From contig NZ_RZNX01000017.1 in NCBI RefSeq assembly GCF_003994465.1, positions 1 to 48,537 of the forward strand: 48,537 bases of DNA, written 5' to 3'. The DNA is from Paenibacillus zeisoli. GTDB taxonomy: Bacteria > Bacillota > Bacilli > Paenibacillales > Paenibacillaceae. Below are positions 26,263 to 34,815 of this stretch, in pieces. Each line of letters opens with the position of its first letter. Position 1 is the first letter of the stretch. The position numbers and the translations under genes are program-made. A model generated the notes under the pieces. It was not told the DNA's origin. It saw only the letters and a list, made by a program, of their open reading frames with translations, and did not search any database.

Positions 26263-26315
26263 AAAAGGTTCGTTACCGGGCAGGTACAAGTTAAGACCCG
26301 GGAACGGCCTTTTTG
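26263..26315 (+). terminator. Terminator after fabI
   Basis: An interrupted long stem pairs AAAAGG, CGTT and CCGGG on the left (26263-26280) with CCCGG, AACG and CCTTTTT on the right (26297-26314). The T tract is good. Confidence 0.8.
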
Positions 26316-26485
26316 TTCCTCCTGGAAAGTGATGGCCTCTTCCGGACCATTAGTGGATGCCCTGCTCTCATCTGCCAAAAGGGCGACTTTTTGTGCGGCA
26401 TACGGTTGACGAACGGCTCCTTGTTCAAGTAACGTATAGAGAGAAGAAAAAAGGAAAATTTTAGTAGAATATTACAGAAAGTAGA

Positions 26486-27376
26486 GTGAGAGATTTGAAC
26501 CGGAATGTGAACCAGAGCCATGATCAAGACCAAGTTCCTTATACAGTCAGCAGTAAAAGCCCAACAGCCGTAGCGATCAACGCTGCTGCCAAGACCGGGG
26601 AGTGGATCAAGACTAGACTCGGTAATCACAAAGAGCTGAACACGAAGCTGTCTCCTCAGGACCTGGTTACGGATGTGGACAAAGGGGCCGAGCTGATGAT
26701 TCGCAAGCTGATTCTGACGCACTTCCCGGATCATGAGTTTTTGGGTGAGGAAGGGATCCAGCCTGGTCCAGAGGCTTCAGCGGAAGCTCTAGCGTCCTAT
26801 GAGGATGCAGAATATTTGTGGATTGTAGATCCCATTGACGGGACTACGAATTTCGTGCAGGGATTTCCCGGCTTCTGTGTATCCATCGCGCTGGCTCATC
26901 ACGGGAAAGTGATTGTAGGTGTAATCTATGACCCGGTACGTGATGAGTTGTTCGTGGCGGAGAAGGGTAAAGGGGCTTATATGCATGGAAATCCGACACG
27001 GGTATCAGGTGACAAGGATCTCGCGAGCAGTGTGATGGCCATCGGGTTCAACCCTGAACGGGACTTCGCTCTGCCGCTGAATATGAAGGGCATTGAAGCT
27101 TTGGCAACTAGAACGCGGAGCTTGCGTGCAGTGGGATCTGCTGCCCTGCATTTGGCTTATGTGGCCGCTGGGCGGATGAGCGGTTACTATGAGGTTGGCC
27201 TGAACTCCTGGGATATTGCGGCGGGAACGCTGCTGGTGCAGGAGTCTGGGGGTAAGGTGACCGATACGAAGGGGAACCCGTATCATCTGGGTGTTCGCCA
27301 CATGCTGGCTACCAATGGGCTTATTCATCAGGAGCTTCAGCAGGTCATCGAGCAAGCCGGAGCTACAGGACTATAA
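26486..27376 (+). CDS. Inositol monophosphatase family protein
   Basis: A sugar-phosphatase fold protein of up to 296 residues. The metal-binding signatures are complete: FLGEEG, DPIDGTTNFVQGFP and, near the C-terminus, GLNSWDIAAGTLLVQESGG. Members remove phosphate from inositol phosphates or related substrates (SuhB, CysQ, FBPase-like); the substrate here is not decided by sequence. The start is uncertain. GTG 26486 is the longest option, and TTG 26495 and GTG 26507 are also in frame; none has a strong ribosome binding site, and the core domain begins only near NAAAKTGEW. The small gene at 27399 and the GDSL esterase follow closely, suggesting one operon. Confidence 0.9.
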   Translation: MRDLNRNVNQSHDQDQVPYTVSSKSPTAVAINAAAKTGEWIKTRLGNHKELNTKLSPQDLVTDVDKGAELMIRKLILTHFPDHEFLGEEGIQPGPEASAEALASYEDAEYLWIVDPIDGTTNFVQGFPGFCVSIALAHHGKVIVGVIYDPVRDELFVAEKGKGAYMHGNPTRVSGDKDLASSVMAIGFNPERDFALPLNMKGIEALATRTRSLRAVGSAALHLAYVAAGRMSGYYEVGLNSWDIAAGTLLVQESGGKVTDTKGNPYHLGVRHMLATNGLIHQELQQVIEQAGATGL

Positions 27377-27398
27377 TTCTCTAGAGGGGGTTAAGAGG

Positions 27399-27644
27399 AT
27401 GAGTGAGGACAAAGAACTTGAACGTCAGCTTAGCGAGCTGCTTACTGAAGAGGGTGAGCTTAGTGAAGAAGAGCGCCACGAGGAAGAGCGCAGACGGCTC
27501 TCGCCCAAGTATGAAATTCGCATTCAGACGGAGCTTGACCCCATTGTGGAGGAGACTCTCAAATATCGCAGAATCGCTAAGGAAATTGACGGACGTTATG
27601 ACGAATATATGAAGAAGACAGAGCAGACCCACAAGAAATCGTAA
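27399..27644 (+). CDS. Small highly charged protein, unknown
   Basis: An 81-residue protein, almost entirely helical and charged. An acidic N-terminal half (LTEEGELSEEERHEEERRR) is followed by a mixed C-terminal half (ELDPIVEETLKYRRIAKEIDGR) and a basic tail. It has no membrane segment, cysteine or known motif, and a coiled coil is likely. ATG 27399 is preceded by GAGGGGG at 8 bases; the upstream extension of the frame overlaps the previous gene and is unlikely. It lies 22 bases after the phosphatase gene and abuts the GDSL esterase gene. Confidence 0.75.
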   Translation: MSEDKELERQLSELLTEEGELSEEERHEEERRRLSPKYEIRIQTELDPIVEETLKYRRIAKEIDGRYDEYMKKTEQTHKKS

Positions 27645-27665
27645 ATGACGGGGAGAGTGCAGGCA

Positions 27666-28943
27666 TTGAATCTACGGGCAGTTAAGAAAGGCCATATTCT
27701 CAGCGGCGTGATGTCGTTGATTCTCATGATCTCCGGGGCTGGTTCCGCTGCCGCGGCAGCGGGTGGAACAGTTCAGGCAGCAAGCTCCAGCAGCTACAAG
27801 ATTGTAGCCCTTGGGGATTCCATAACAGCCGGCTTCGAGCCGGCTATGATCACGCAGGCTAACCCGAAGGCTTATGGGTATGTGGATCGGCTTCAGGAAC
27901 AGGGGCTGTTCCGCGGGCGTACACAGACTGTGAATTATGGAATTCTTGGCTTGAAGACGGAGGGACTGAGTCATTATGTAAAGGCGATTAAGGAAGGCCG
28001 AACTCTGACTCCAGATGAGCTTCAGCCCGCTTTGGCTGATCCTAGAGCAGCTTCCTTTGGTCAGGGAACTGCCGCAGCCAAGACCGAGTTGCAGGGAGCC
28101 AATCTGATCACCATTACCATCGGAGGTAATGATGTATCGCAGGTCATGGCAGTCGCTGCGGAAGGCGGAGCAGCATCCAGCAATCTGGATGCGAGTGTTG
28201 CCCAGCTGCTTGCGAATTACAAGACCAATGTGAGCCAGACCTTAAGCGATCTGACCGAACTGAATCCGAATGCCCAGATTGTGATCGCGGATCAATACCA
28301 GCCTGTACCCAAGCTTGCGGGTGCAGCCGCTTATGAACAGCTGGAGAAAGTTGCGGACGCTTTTACCGCATCGGTTGACGCATTGGCAGCGGAATTCACA
28401 GCCAAGGGAGCCAAAGTCAAGGTGGCCCACGTGGCGAAGGAATTTATAGGCGGTGAAATCTCCTATACTCACATTTTGGAGAAGGATATACATCCGAACC
28501 AGTTCGGTTACGAAGTGATTGCCAAAGTATTCGCCAAAGAAATCTGGGGAGAGTATCTGCAGCCTTCGACTCGGTCCAGCGATGTGCCGCTTACGATTAT
28601 TGTGAAGGGCAAAGAGATCAGCAGCCCTTATAAGCCGGTCGTTAAGAACGGCCAGACCTTTGTGGCCATTAAGGATATCGTCTCCGCTATTGGCGCCCAG
28701 ACAGCCTGGGACAATCGCACGAGCAGTGCTGTAATCACCAGCGGAGGCCGCAAGGTTGTCATTCCGGTGGGCTCCAAGACGATCAAGGTGGATGGGAAGA
28801 ATGTGGCGACTGCCTCACCAGCTTATTTGAACAAAATTGGCAAAGAGACAAAGACGTATGTGCCGCTTGCCCTGCTTGCCCAAGGTCTTGGACTGGATGT
28901 GCAGTACAGCTCACATCTAAAAGTGGTATTTATTAATCCTTAA
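27666..28943 (+). CDS. Secreted SGNH/GDSL esterase with C-terminal CuAO-N domain
   Basis: An exported protein of about 425 residues. A signal-like segment (HILSGVMSLILMISGAGSAAAAA) is followed by an SGNH hydrolase with the nucleophile in VALGDSITAG, the oxyanion Asn in TIGGNDVS and the catalytic Asp-His in KDIHPNQFGY. From about residue 315 a CuAO-N-type module follows (NGQTFVAIKDIVSAIGAQTAWDNRTSSAVI, YVPLALLAQGLGLDV). The start is chosen at TTG 27666 because GGGGAGAG lies 8 bases upstream; ATG 27645, directly after the previous stop, is the alternative. The substrate is unknown; esterase or lipase activity is a family-level statement. Confidence 0.88.
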   Translation: MNLRAVKKGHILSGVMSLILMISGAGSAAAAAGGTVQAASSSSYKIVALGDSITAGFEPAMITQANPKAYGYVDRLQEQGLFRGRTQTVNYGILGLKTEGLSHYVKAIKEGRTLTPDELQPALADPRAASFGQGTAAAKTELQGANLITITIGGNDVSQVMAVAAEGGAASSNLDASVAQLLANYKTNVSQTLSDLTELNPNAQIVIADQYQPVPKLAGAAAYEQLEKVADAFTASVDALAAEFTAKGAKVKVAHVAKEFIGGEISYTHILEKDIHPNQFGYEVIAKVFAKEIWGEYLQPSTRSSDVPLTIIVKGKEISSPYKPVVKNGQTFVAIKDIVSAIGAQTAWDNRTSSAVITSGGRKVVIPVGSKTIKVDGKNVATASPAYLNKIGKETKTYVPLALLAQGLGLDVQYSSHLKVVFINP

Positions 28944-28986
28944 TGGCATTTATTAATAATTAAATGTACGATTCACGATGAACAAG

Positions 28987-29058
28987 AAAAGCCGTTCACC
29001 TCGGTCATAACCTGTTATGTAGACAGGTTCATGACCATCCTGGGTGAACGGCTTTTTT
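28987..29058. terminator. Bidirectional terminator between convergent genes
   Basis: A 14-bp outer stem, AAAAGCCGTTCACC (28987-29000) with GGTGAACGGCTTTT (29043-29056), encloses a second hairpin (GGTCAT/ATGACC and ACCTGT/ACAGGT). T tracts on both ends fit termination of the GDSL gene and of the leftward gene ending at 29140. Confidence 0.9.
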
Positions 29059-29139
29059 ATGATGTTTGTGTGATTTCGAATATCTCATGTCTTAATTCAT
29101 TCATGGTATTGAATATTCAGGTTATCGGTATTCTCTCCG

Positions 29140-30348
29140 CTATTCCGAGATGAAATAGAGCCCCAAGGGAACGGAGAGGAACGGCTGAATCATTGTAGTT
29201 AAGGTGAAGGATGAGGCATTGCTGATGATCCGGGTCTGTTTGTTCCCATAACTGTAGGTCTCCACAGGTCCGTCGTCGATCCGGTAATGAACATATCCGG
29301 TTGAATCACTGCGGGGAGCAGCCCCATATAGCGTATGAACATTCGCTTGGTCAGATGAATGCTGAATTTGGATGTTATAGATGAGATCGGTGAACCAGTA
29401 GGAGCCGCGTTGTTTGTTGTTTTTACCAACTACTTCAACAGGGGATTTCAGAGGCTCACCCTGCACATTCCAGTTAGCGGTCAGGCGTTCCTGTTCGCCA
29501 GAATAGGCAAAGGGCTCGGAGTCACTCACCTTGATATATTTGGCTGGGGCATCCTCGGTAAGCTGCACCTTCAGATTGACCTTCCGGGCTGAATATTTGA
29601 GCAATCCCCGGTAGTCATCTCCGGTCTTGAAGTCAAAGTTGGTGGGAGCGATTCGCGGGCTCATGGCGTATTCCTCCAGCTTGGTGGTGCCATTATTCGT
29701 AACAATATCCGATACAATAACGGTCTCACTCTGTCCTGTCTTCACATTGACGGCACGGAAATCCCCAATATAATTCATGACTTGGTAAGGGGCTATAGAG
29801 GTAGAATAAGGCAGCACATAAGATTTACCCGGAGCAATTGTAGCCAGATAAGTTCCGCCAGTTCCCGCAGACTGATTCAGGAATTGTGCGGTAGCCGCCT
29901 TCAGGCTGGTAACCGGATCGGCAGAGCTTCCGCTGGAATAACCTTTGCGCTTGATGTAGAGCTTGACCGGATTTGCGGCGGGATTCTTAACGTGCATATA
30001 GAACGATACCCGCTTCTTGGTTGCATTCGTGTGGACAGACCAAAAGCGGAAGCTGCCCTTCATCCGGTCCCGGTACAAGGTGTTGTTGACTTGAACAACT
30101 TTGGAGCCGTCGGAACGATTGCCTTCGAACAAAGTCTCGGGCGCGTTGGAGGCGAACACCGGGGTCCCTTCCTGCTTGAAAGTGATTTGGTCAGATGAGC
30201 CAGCTGCTTGCGAGATCTGCACCGCCGTTTCGGGGCGTGGAGCCGCGTCACCTAGGGATGTACTCCCTGCTGCGAATGTAATAGAGGAAGAAAAAGCCAT
30301 AGCAGCAATGGCAGCTGAGAGCAGTAATGTTTTGTAAAATGATTTCAC
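29140..30348 (-). CDS. Secreted protein, unknown
   Basis: A 402-residue exported protein with a clear signal peptide (LLLSAAIAAMAFSSSITFAAG). The mature part looks all-beta, with FWSVHTNATKKRVSFYMHVKNP and TYLATIAPGKSYVLPYS near the middle. I recognise no enzyme signature, SLH repeat or anchor; short stretches recall uncharacterised Paenibacillus secreted proteins that also carry CuAO-N modules, but that module is not evident here. GTG 30348 has GGAGGTATACT upstream. It is divergent from the PhoX-like gene. Confidence 0.78.
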   Translation of the reverse strand: MKSFYKTLLLSAAIAAMAFSSSITFAAGSTSLGDAAPRPETAVQISQAAGSSDQITFKQEGTPVFASNAPETLFEGNRSDGSKVVQVNNTLYRDRMKGSFRFWSVHTNATKKRVSFYMHVKNPAANPVKLYIKRKGYSSGSSADPVTSLKAATAQFLNQSAGTGGTYLATIAPGKSYVLPYSTSIAPYQVMNYIGDFRAVNVKTGQSETVIVSDIVTNNGTTKLEEYAMSPRIAPTNFDFKTGDDYRGLLKYSARKVNLKVQLTEDAPAKYIKVSDSEPFAYSGEQERLTANWNVQGEPLKSPVEVVGKNNKQRGSYWFTDLIYNIQIQHSSDQANVHTLYGAAPRSDSTGYVHYRIDDGPVETYSYGNKQTRIISNASSFTLTTMIQPFLSVPLGLYFISE

Positions 30349-30586
30349 AGTATACCTCCAATAGTAGGGTTTGAACAGTTCATCCGTTCATATTTAGTAC
30401 AGACGCTCAACATAAGAAGAAAGTTCCGTATATTGGGATTATTTTCCGCATATTCCCACTCCTATCTCCTCTCGAAAATGATAGCAGGCCCCGCTGAGCT
30501 TGAAAATCGGACTCGCAATAATCCACTCTCTGTTCTAGCAAGCAGCATAAGTTCTCGTAAATCGAAGGGAACTTTGCAGCTTGTTT

Positions 30587-30603
30587 TTTACGTTCAATTT
30601 ACA
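30587..30603 (+). promoter_or_regulatory. Possible Pho box upstream of the PhoX-like gene
   Basis: TTTACG (30587-30592) and TTTACA (30598-30603) are direct hexamers with 11-bp periodicity, the arrangement of PhoP-binding TTAACA-like repeats in Bacillus. Only two repeats are convincing. The remainder of the 335-bp stretch 30349-30683 is AT-rich with no clear gene; an open frame at 30433-30672 has no ribosome binding site. Confidence 0.35.
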
Positions 30604-30683
30604 ATTACCGGAATCGACTTCATATGGAGCAAACATAACAGGTCTATGCTAGTAACTAAATATCTTTACTAGAAAGGTAGTGT

Positions 30684-32948
30684 GTGAGGAAAATGAAATC
30701 TTCTAAGTCTAAGTTTTTTAAATGCTTGGTGCCTGTCCTTGGACTGGCTCTGGTTCTGCCCACAGCCTCCATTCCTGTATCAGCAGCAGCAGGCCCGGTA
30801 GCCTCTCCTATTAGCGTGAAATCAGTTGAATTTGTGGGTATGGATGCCCCTTCAACGCCGGAGCTAATGGCTCAAATCTATACTAAAGCTTCTGTTAAAG
30901 TTACTTATTCGGATAATACCGAGAAGACTTTCCCGCTAGCCTATAACAAATTGTTCAAAACCACGGATTCCATTGGTGGAACCATTGCGGGAGTAGCCGT
31001 AGATTCCAAAGGGAAGCCAATTATGGATACAAGCGTTCCAAATAATCCGCAGCCTTTCGTGTCCGATGATCCGGATTCCAACAGCCTGCTTCAGGTTCAG
31101 GGCGCTCCTGCGACTGGCCTCGGAGGCAATCCACTGTCCCTGATTACACATTATGAGTACATCACCCACAATCAGTCTGGCAGCTCTGCATATGGAATTA
31201 TTCCAGCGAGCATGAGCCATACGATTATTGACCAGAACAAGACAACGGGTGAGCTAACTCCAGTCAAGCTGTCAAAGGTTGACTTCTCGGGTGTAGATGG
31301 TCTCTGGATTCCGTGTAACGGCTCTTTAACCCCTTGGAATACGCATCTGGGCAGTGAAGAGTATGAGGCGGATGCGCGTGCGTTCGAGGCCGATCCGAAG
31401 CAGACTTATGTGAACCCTTTCGTTCAGAGCTATTATCAGGATCAGACTAAGACAGGGAACCCTTATGCTTACAACTATTTGACAGAAGTCACTGTAAATA
31501 AAGATAATTCCACTTCGGTAGCCAAACACTACAGCACTGGCCGTTTCTCCCACGAGCTGGGTAAGGTTGCACCTGACCAAAGAACAGTGTTCTTCGGAGA
31601 TGATGGCGGGAACACCATGCTGTTCCTGTATGTTGCCGACAAGGCCGCAGACCTTTCCTCCGGTTCTCTGTATGCTGCCAAATGGATTCAAATGAGCGCA
31701 GAGAATGGCGGTTCGGCTGATCTTCAGTGGATCAAGCTTGGACATGCCACAGACAGTGAAGTGAAGTCCTATATTGATAAAGGGCTGAAATTCAGCGATA
31801 TTTTCCTGACATCCGACAAAGCGGCTGATGGATTTAAGGCAATCAAGACCTATCCATCGGGCAAGGTTGAATATGTGAAAGTGAAACCAGGCATGGAGCA
31901 GGCCGCAGCTTTCCTGGAAAGCCGCCGTTATGGCGCCCTGCTAGGTGCGACTTCCGAATTTAACAAGATGGAAGGCGTGACTGTGAACGCGAAGGACAAG
32001 AAGACTTATATTGCGATGTCCTACGTGGAGAAAGCCATGGAGAAGGATAGCAAGGGAACGGATCCTGCCGACGATATCCAGGTTAATAAAATTTCCTCCG
32101 GGGTTACCTATGAGTTGTCGCTTAACGGAGGACAAAAGGACCGTGATCAGGCTGCCATTGATAGCAGCTATGTTCCAAGCTTCATGAAGGGCCTCGTCTG
32201 GGGTGAGGACCTTGCTCAGCCGGATGCCAAGGGCAATAAGGCTGCTGATGACAAGGTGGCGAATCCAGACAACCTGTCCTACTCCGAATCCCTAAGAACT
32301 CTGTTCATTGGCGAAGACAGCGGAATGCATGCCAATAACTATGTATGGGCTTATAACATTGATACTGGCAAGCTCTCTCGTGTGCTGAGCACTCCAGCTG
32401 GTGCAGAAGCGACAGGACTTCAATTTGTAGAAGGACTGAACGGCTTCAACTACGTGATGAGTAACTTCCAGCACCCGGGGGATGAGATGATTGTGCCGGA
32501 TAACCTGAAGGCTGCGGTGGAGAGCAACATCAACCAGAATTTCAATAACAAATCTGCCGGGGTAGTGGGCTACATCTCGGGAGTACCGACAGAGCAGCAA
32601 ATGCTGGCAGCGGTGGCTAAGGACACGAAGCCTGAACCTGCGACACCAGCAACGCCGGCTGAACCTTCCGCATCTAACGGTCACAATTCTTCCAACCCTG
32701 GCGCACAGCCAACAGGGCTGATCGGTATCCGCCAAGCGGCTAAAGCTGCAGGCATCTCCCTTACATGGAACGGGAAAACCCATGAGGTCGTTTTGGTGAA
32801 AGGCAAGCATAAACTTGTCATTCGTGTGGATTCCCAGACGGCTGTACTGGATGGAAAGACCATTAAGCTGCCTCTGAAGACGGTGATGAAGAAGAACACG
32901 GTTCATTTCTCGGCAGCCGTATTCCACCAATTTGCACAGCTTAAATAA
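30684..32948 (+). CDS. PhoX-family (DUF839) alkaline phosphatase-like protein with C-terminal CuAO-N module
   Basis: A 754-residue exported protein. A Sec-type signal peptide (basic MKSSKSKFFK, hydrophobic core, SAAAG) is followed by a DUF839/PhoX propeller of about 600 residues. Family blocks seen are PCNGSLTPWNTHLGSEEY, GRFSHELGKVAPDQ, EFNKMEGVTVN and GEDSGMHANNYVWAYN. PhoX enzymes are Ca/Fe-dependent phosphatases released under phosphate starvation. A Pro/Ala/Ser linker then leads to a C-terminal CuAO-N-like module (ISLTWNGKTHEVVLVKGKHKL). GTG 30684 has AAAGG 6 bases upstream; ATG 30693 is possible. No twin-arginine motif is seen, unlike many PhoX proteins. The multicopper oxidase gene follows after 45 bases. 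Confidence 0.88.
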   Translation: MRKMKSSKSKFFKCLVPVLGLALVLPTASIPVSAAAGPVASPISVKSVEFVGMDAPSTPELMAQIYTKASVKVTYSDNTEKTFPLAYNKLFKTTDSIGGTIAGVAVDSKGKPIMDTSVPNNPQPFVSDDPDSNSLLQVQGAPATGLGGNPLSLITHYEYITHNQSGSSAYGIIPASMSHTIIDQNKTTGELTPVKLSKVDFSGVDGLWIPCNGSLTPWNTHLGSEEYEADARAFEADPKQTYVNPFVQSYYQDQTKTGNPYAYNYLTEVTVNKDNSTSVAKHYSTGRFSHELGKVAPDQRTVFFGDDGGNTMLFLYVADKAADLSSGSLYAAKWIQMSAENGGSADLQWIKLGHATDSEVKSYIDKGLKFSDIFLTSDKAADGFKAIKTYPSGKVEYVKVKPGMEQAAAFLESRRYGALLGATSEFNKMEGVTVNAKDKKTYIAMSYVEKAMEKDSKGTDPADDIQVNKISSGVTYELSLNGGQKDRDQAAIDSSYVPSFMKGLVWGEDLAQPDAKGNKAADDKVANPDNLSYSESLRTLFIGEDSGMHANNYVWAYNIDTGKLSRVLSTPAGAEATGLQFVEGLNGFNYVMSNFQHPGDEMIVPDNLKAAVESNINQNFNNKSAGVVGYISGVPTEQQMLAAVAKDTKPEPATPATPAEPSASNGHNSSNPGAQPTGLIGIRQAAKAAGISLTWNGKTHEVVLVKGKHKLVIRVDSQTAVLDGKTIKLPLKTVMKKNTVHFSAAVFHQFAQLK

Positions 32949-32993
32949 GAGTATGTTGTAATCAGCAAGCAAGCAGCAGAGGAGAAATTCAAA

Positions 32994-34451
32994 ATGTCAA
33001 AACGATCCCAAGGAACTTCACGGCCAGGTAAGGTCAAGGCAGCGCTTGTGCTAATGACGATGGTGTCCGGGATATTAAGCGGCGCTGTCTCCGCTCACCC
33101 AGATAGCAGCGGAACCAGCATGAGCGGAATGGAAGCCAGTGAGGCGGGGACTCAGATTAGTGTTAACGGGCATACACTTGCAGCACAGGCTCATATGAAC
33201 GATGACCTTACAGATCTCCGGGTTCCCCTGCGGGATGTAATTGAGGCGCTTGGTCTGCCTCTGAAATGGGATGCCAAACATAAGGCGGTGCTGATCGGAC
33301 AGGAACAGGTTCCTTCGGCCATGCTGGATAGTGTGGAAATGCGTCATCACGCCCAGATGGGTCATATCGGACTGTATATTCATGGCCAGCGTGCCAAAGT
33401 GGACGCAGACCCCATGATGATGAAGAACAGCGTATATGTTTTGGCAGAGGATTTCGCTCAGGCCATGGACCTGAAGTATACGTATGATGCCGGTATCCAT
33501 CAGGTTAAATTTATGACCCAGGCTGCGGCTGATCAATTCACAACCGAGCAAAAGCAGGTTGAGGATGTTCTGAACGGGGTAGGGATGGCGCCTCATATCA
33601 CAGCGGACGGAACCAAAGAATTTACTTTGACAGCTGGGCTGCATGACTGGTCTCCGCTGAAGGGGGTTCTGACAACGGCCTGGACCTTTAATGGTCAGGC
33701 TCCGGGACCTACGATCCGGGTGACCGAAGGGGACCGGGTGCGGATTGTGTTCAATAACAATTTGCCTGAGCCTTCGACGGTGCATCTGCATGGTTTGCTT
33801 TTGCCTAATGCAATGGACGGGGTGCCAGGGTTGACTCAACCCGCGGTTCAATCCGGCAAGTCGTTCACCTACGAGTTCACGGCCAGCCATGCGGGCACGT
33901 TCATGTATCATTCGCATTACGATGATATGAAGCAGATCGGCTCGGGCATGTACGGTGCGTTCATTATCGATCCGAAGCAGCCGGCGAATGCCGCCGATAA
34001 CGGAGGCACGTTGACCGACAGTACGAAGACGGATCATGATTATACGATGCTGCTGTCCGGCTTCCATATCAATACTACGATGGAGGGGGAAGAGGATTAC
34101 TATACGATCAACGGCCGCAGTTATCCGGACACCCCTCCCATCGAAGTGAAGCAGGGAGAGACCTCGCGGATTCGTCTAATTAACATAGACACGATGGAGA
34201 TTCATACGATGCACCTGCATGGCATGGATTTCTATGTAGTCGCCCGCAATGGCAGCCCGTTAACCAATCCAGAGCGGATGAATAACGTGATGCTGGGACC
34301 AGGTGAAACCGTAGATTTGATGTTCCGTGCGGATAATCCGGGGAACTGGTCCTTCCACTGCCACATTCTGGACCATACGATGAATGGGGAATCGGATATG
34401 TCAGGTGGAGAAATGGGCGGCCTGGTAACTATCGTGAAGGTAAAACCTTGA
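32994..34451 (+). CDS. Secreted two-domain multicopper oxidase with N-terminal CuAO-N module
   Basis: A 485-residue exported protein. A signal peptide ends near SGAVSAHP and is followed by a Met/His-rich stretch. A CuAO-N module occupies residues about 55-175 (RVPLRDVIEALGLPLKW), then two cupredoxin domains. Copper ligands are His264/His266 (VHLHG), His306/His308 (MYHSH), His404/His407/His409 (HTMHLHG) and His455-Cys456-His457 with His461 (FHCHILDH). Only the second domain has the type 1 Cys, which fits a two-domain, laccase-like enzyme. Substrates may be phenols or metal ions such as Cu(I) or Mn(II); this cannot be decided. GAGGAGA precedes ATG. It is probably cotranscribed with the PhoX-like gene. 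Confidence 0.9.
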   Translation: MSKRSQGTSRPGKVKAALVLMTMVSGILSGAVSAHPDSSGTSMSGMEASEAGTQISVNGHTLAAQAHMNDDLTDLRVPLRDVIEALGLPLKWDAKHKAVLIGQEQVPSAMLDSVEMRHHAQMGHIGLYIHGQRAKVDADPMMMKNSVYVLAEDFAQAMDLKYTYDAGIHQVKFMTQAAADQFTTEQKQVEDVLNGVGMAPHITADGTKEFTLTAGLHDWSPLKGVLTTAWTFNGQAPGPTIRVTEGDRVRIVFNNNLPEPSTVHLHGLLLPNAMDGVPGLTQPAVQSGKSFTYEFTASHAGTFMYHSHYDDMKQIGSGMYGAFIIDPKQPANAADNGGTLTDSTKTDHDYTMLLSGFHINTTMEGEEDYYTINGRSYPDTPPIEVKQGETSRIRLINIDTMEIHTMHLHGMDFYVVARNGSPLTNPERMNNVMLGPGETVDLMFRADNPGNWSFHCHILDHTMNGESDMSGGEMGGLVTIVKVKP

Positions 34452-34505
34452 ACTAGAGGACTTGATGCTGTAAAAAGCAAGAGCGGTGAATAATCTCTAT
34501 AAAGT

Positions 34506-34557
34506 AAAAGATCAGGAGAGTCTATCCATCTGGATAGGCTCTCCTGATCTTTTTTTA
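34506..34557 (+). terminator. Strong terminator after the multicopper oxidase
   Basis: A stem of more than 18 bp (34506-34526 with 34531-34551), one mismatch, ATCT loop, followed by seven T residues. Confidence 0.95.
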
Positions 34558-34655
34558 ACTCCAGCGAAAACCCTAACTCTGACGTTAATCTAAACCTCTC
34601 AGCTAACTTCTCAACTTCTGTTCCTATTCCCATCTATCACGGGAAATTAAAGAAC

Positions 34656-34678
34656 CCGCAGGCCATATAGGCCAGCGG
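34656..34678 (-). terminator. Probable terminator of hemL
   Basis: CCGCAGGCC (34656-34664) pairs with GGCCAGCGG (34670-34678) with one mismatch; on the minus strand it is followed by GTTCTTTAATTT. A larger inverted repeat (TTAAAG/CCCGCA and TGCGGG/CTTTAA) surrounds it. It lies about 140 bases after the hemL stop. Confidence 0.55.
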
Positions 34679-34701
34679 ATTCATGCTTATTTGCGGGAAC
34701 T

Positions 34702-34800
34702 TTAATTATCCCAAGTAAATGTTAATCACCCAAGTGAACGCGAAGCAACCCAAGCTAATGTTAATTATCGCAAGTCAACGCTAATCTAGTAAAGCCAATC
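34702..34800. repeat. Degenerate tandem array of five ~20-bp units
   Basis: Five successive units of 20, 19, 20, 20 and 20 bp (34702, 34722, 34741, 34761, 34781) share a TTAAT-N5-CAAG-N-AA-G pattern; the third and fifth are the most diverged. The array sits in the 364-bp gene-free stretch 34452-34815 between the multicopper oxidase terminator and the hemL stop. No coding potential is seen. Confidence 0.55.
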
Positions 34801-34815
34801 ATCTTCAGGGAAACT

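Noticed and set aside
30433..30672. 79-codon frame between the secreted unknown and the PhoX-like gene
   Set aside because: No ribosome binding site, no recognisable motif, and it overlaps the likely promoter and Pho-box region.
33075..34067. 330-codon open frame opposite the multicopper oxidase
   Set aside because: The plus-strand protein has a complete set of copper ligands, while the minus-strand translation is Arg/His/Met-rich with no domain.
34702..34800. CRISPR array
   Set aside because: The units are about 20 bp, degenerate and directly adjacent, with no spacers between repeats and no cas genes nearby.
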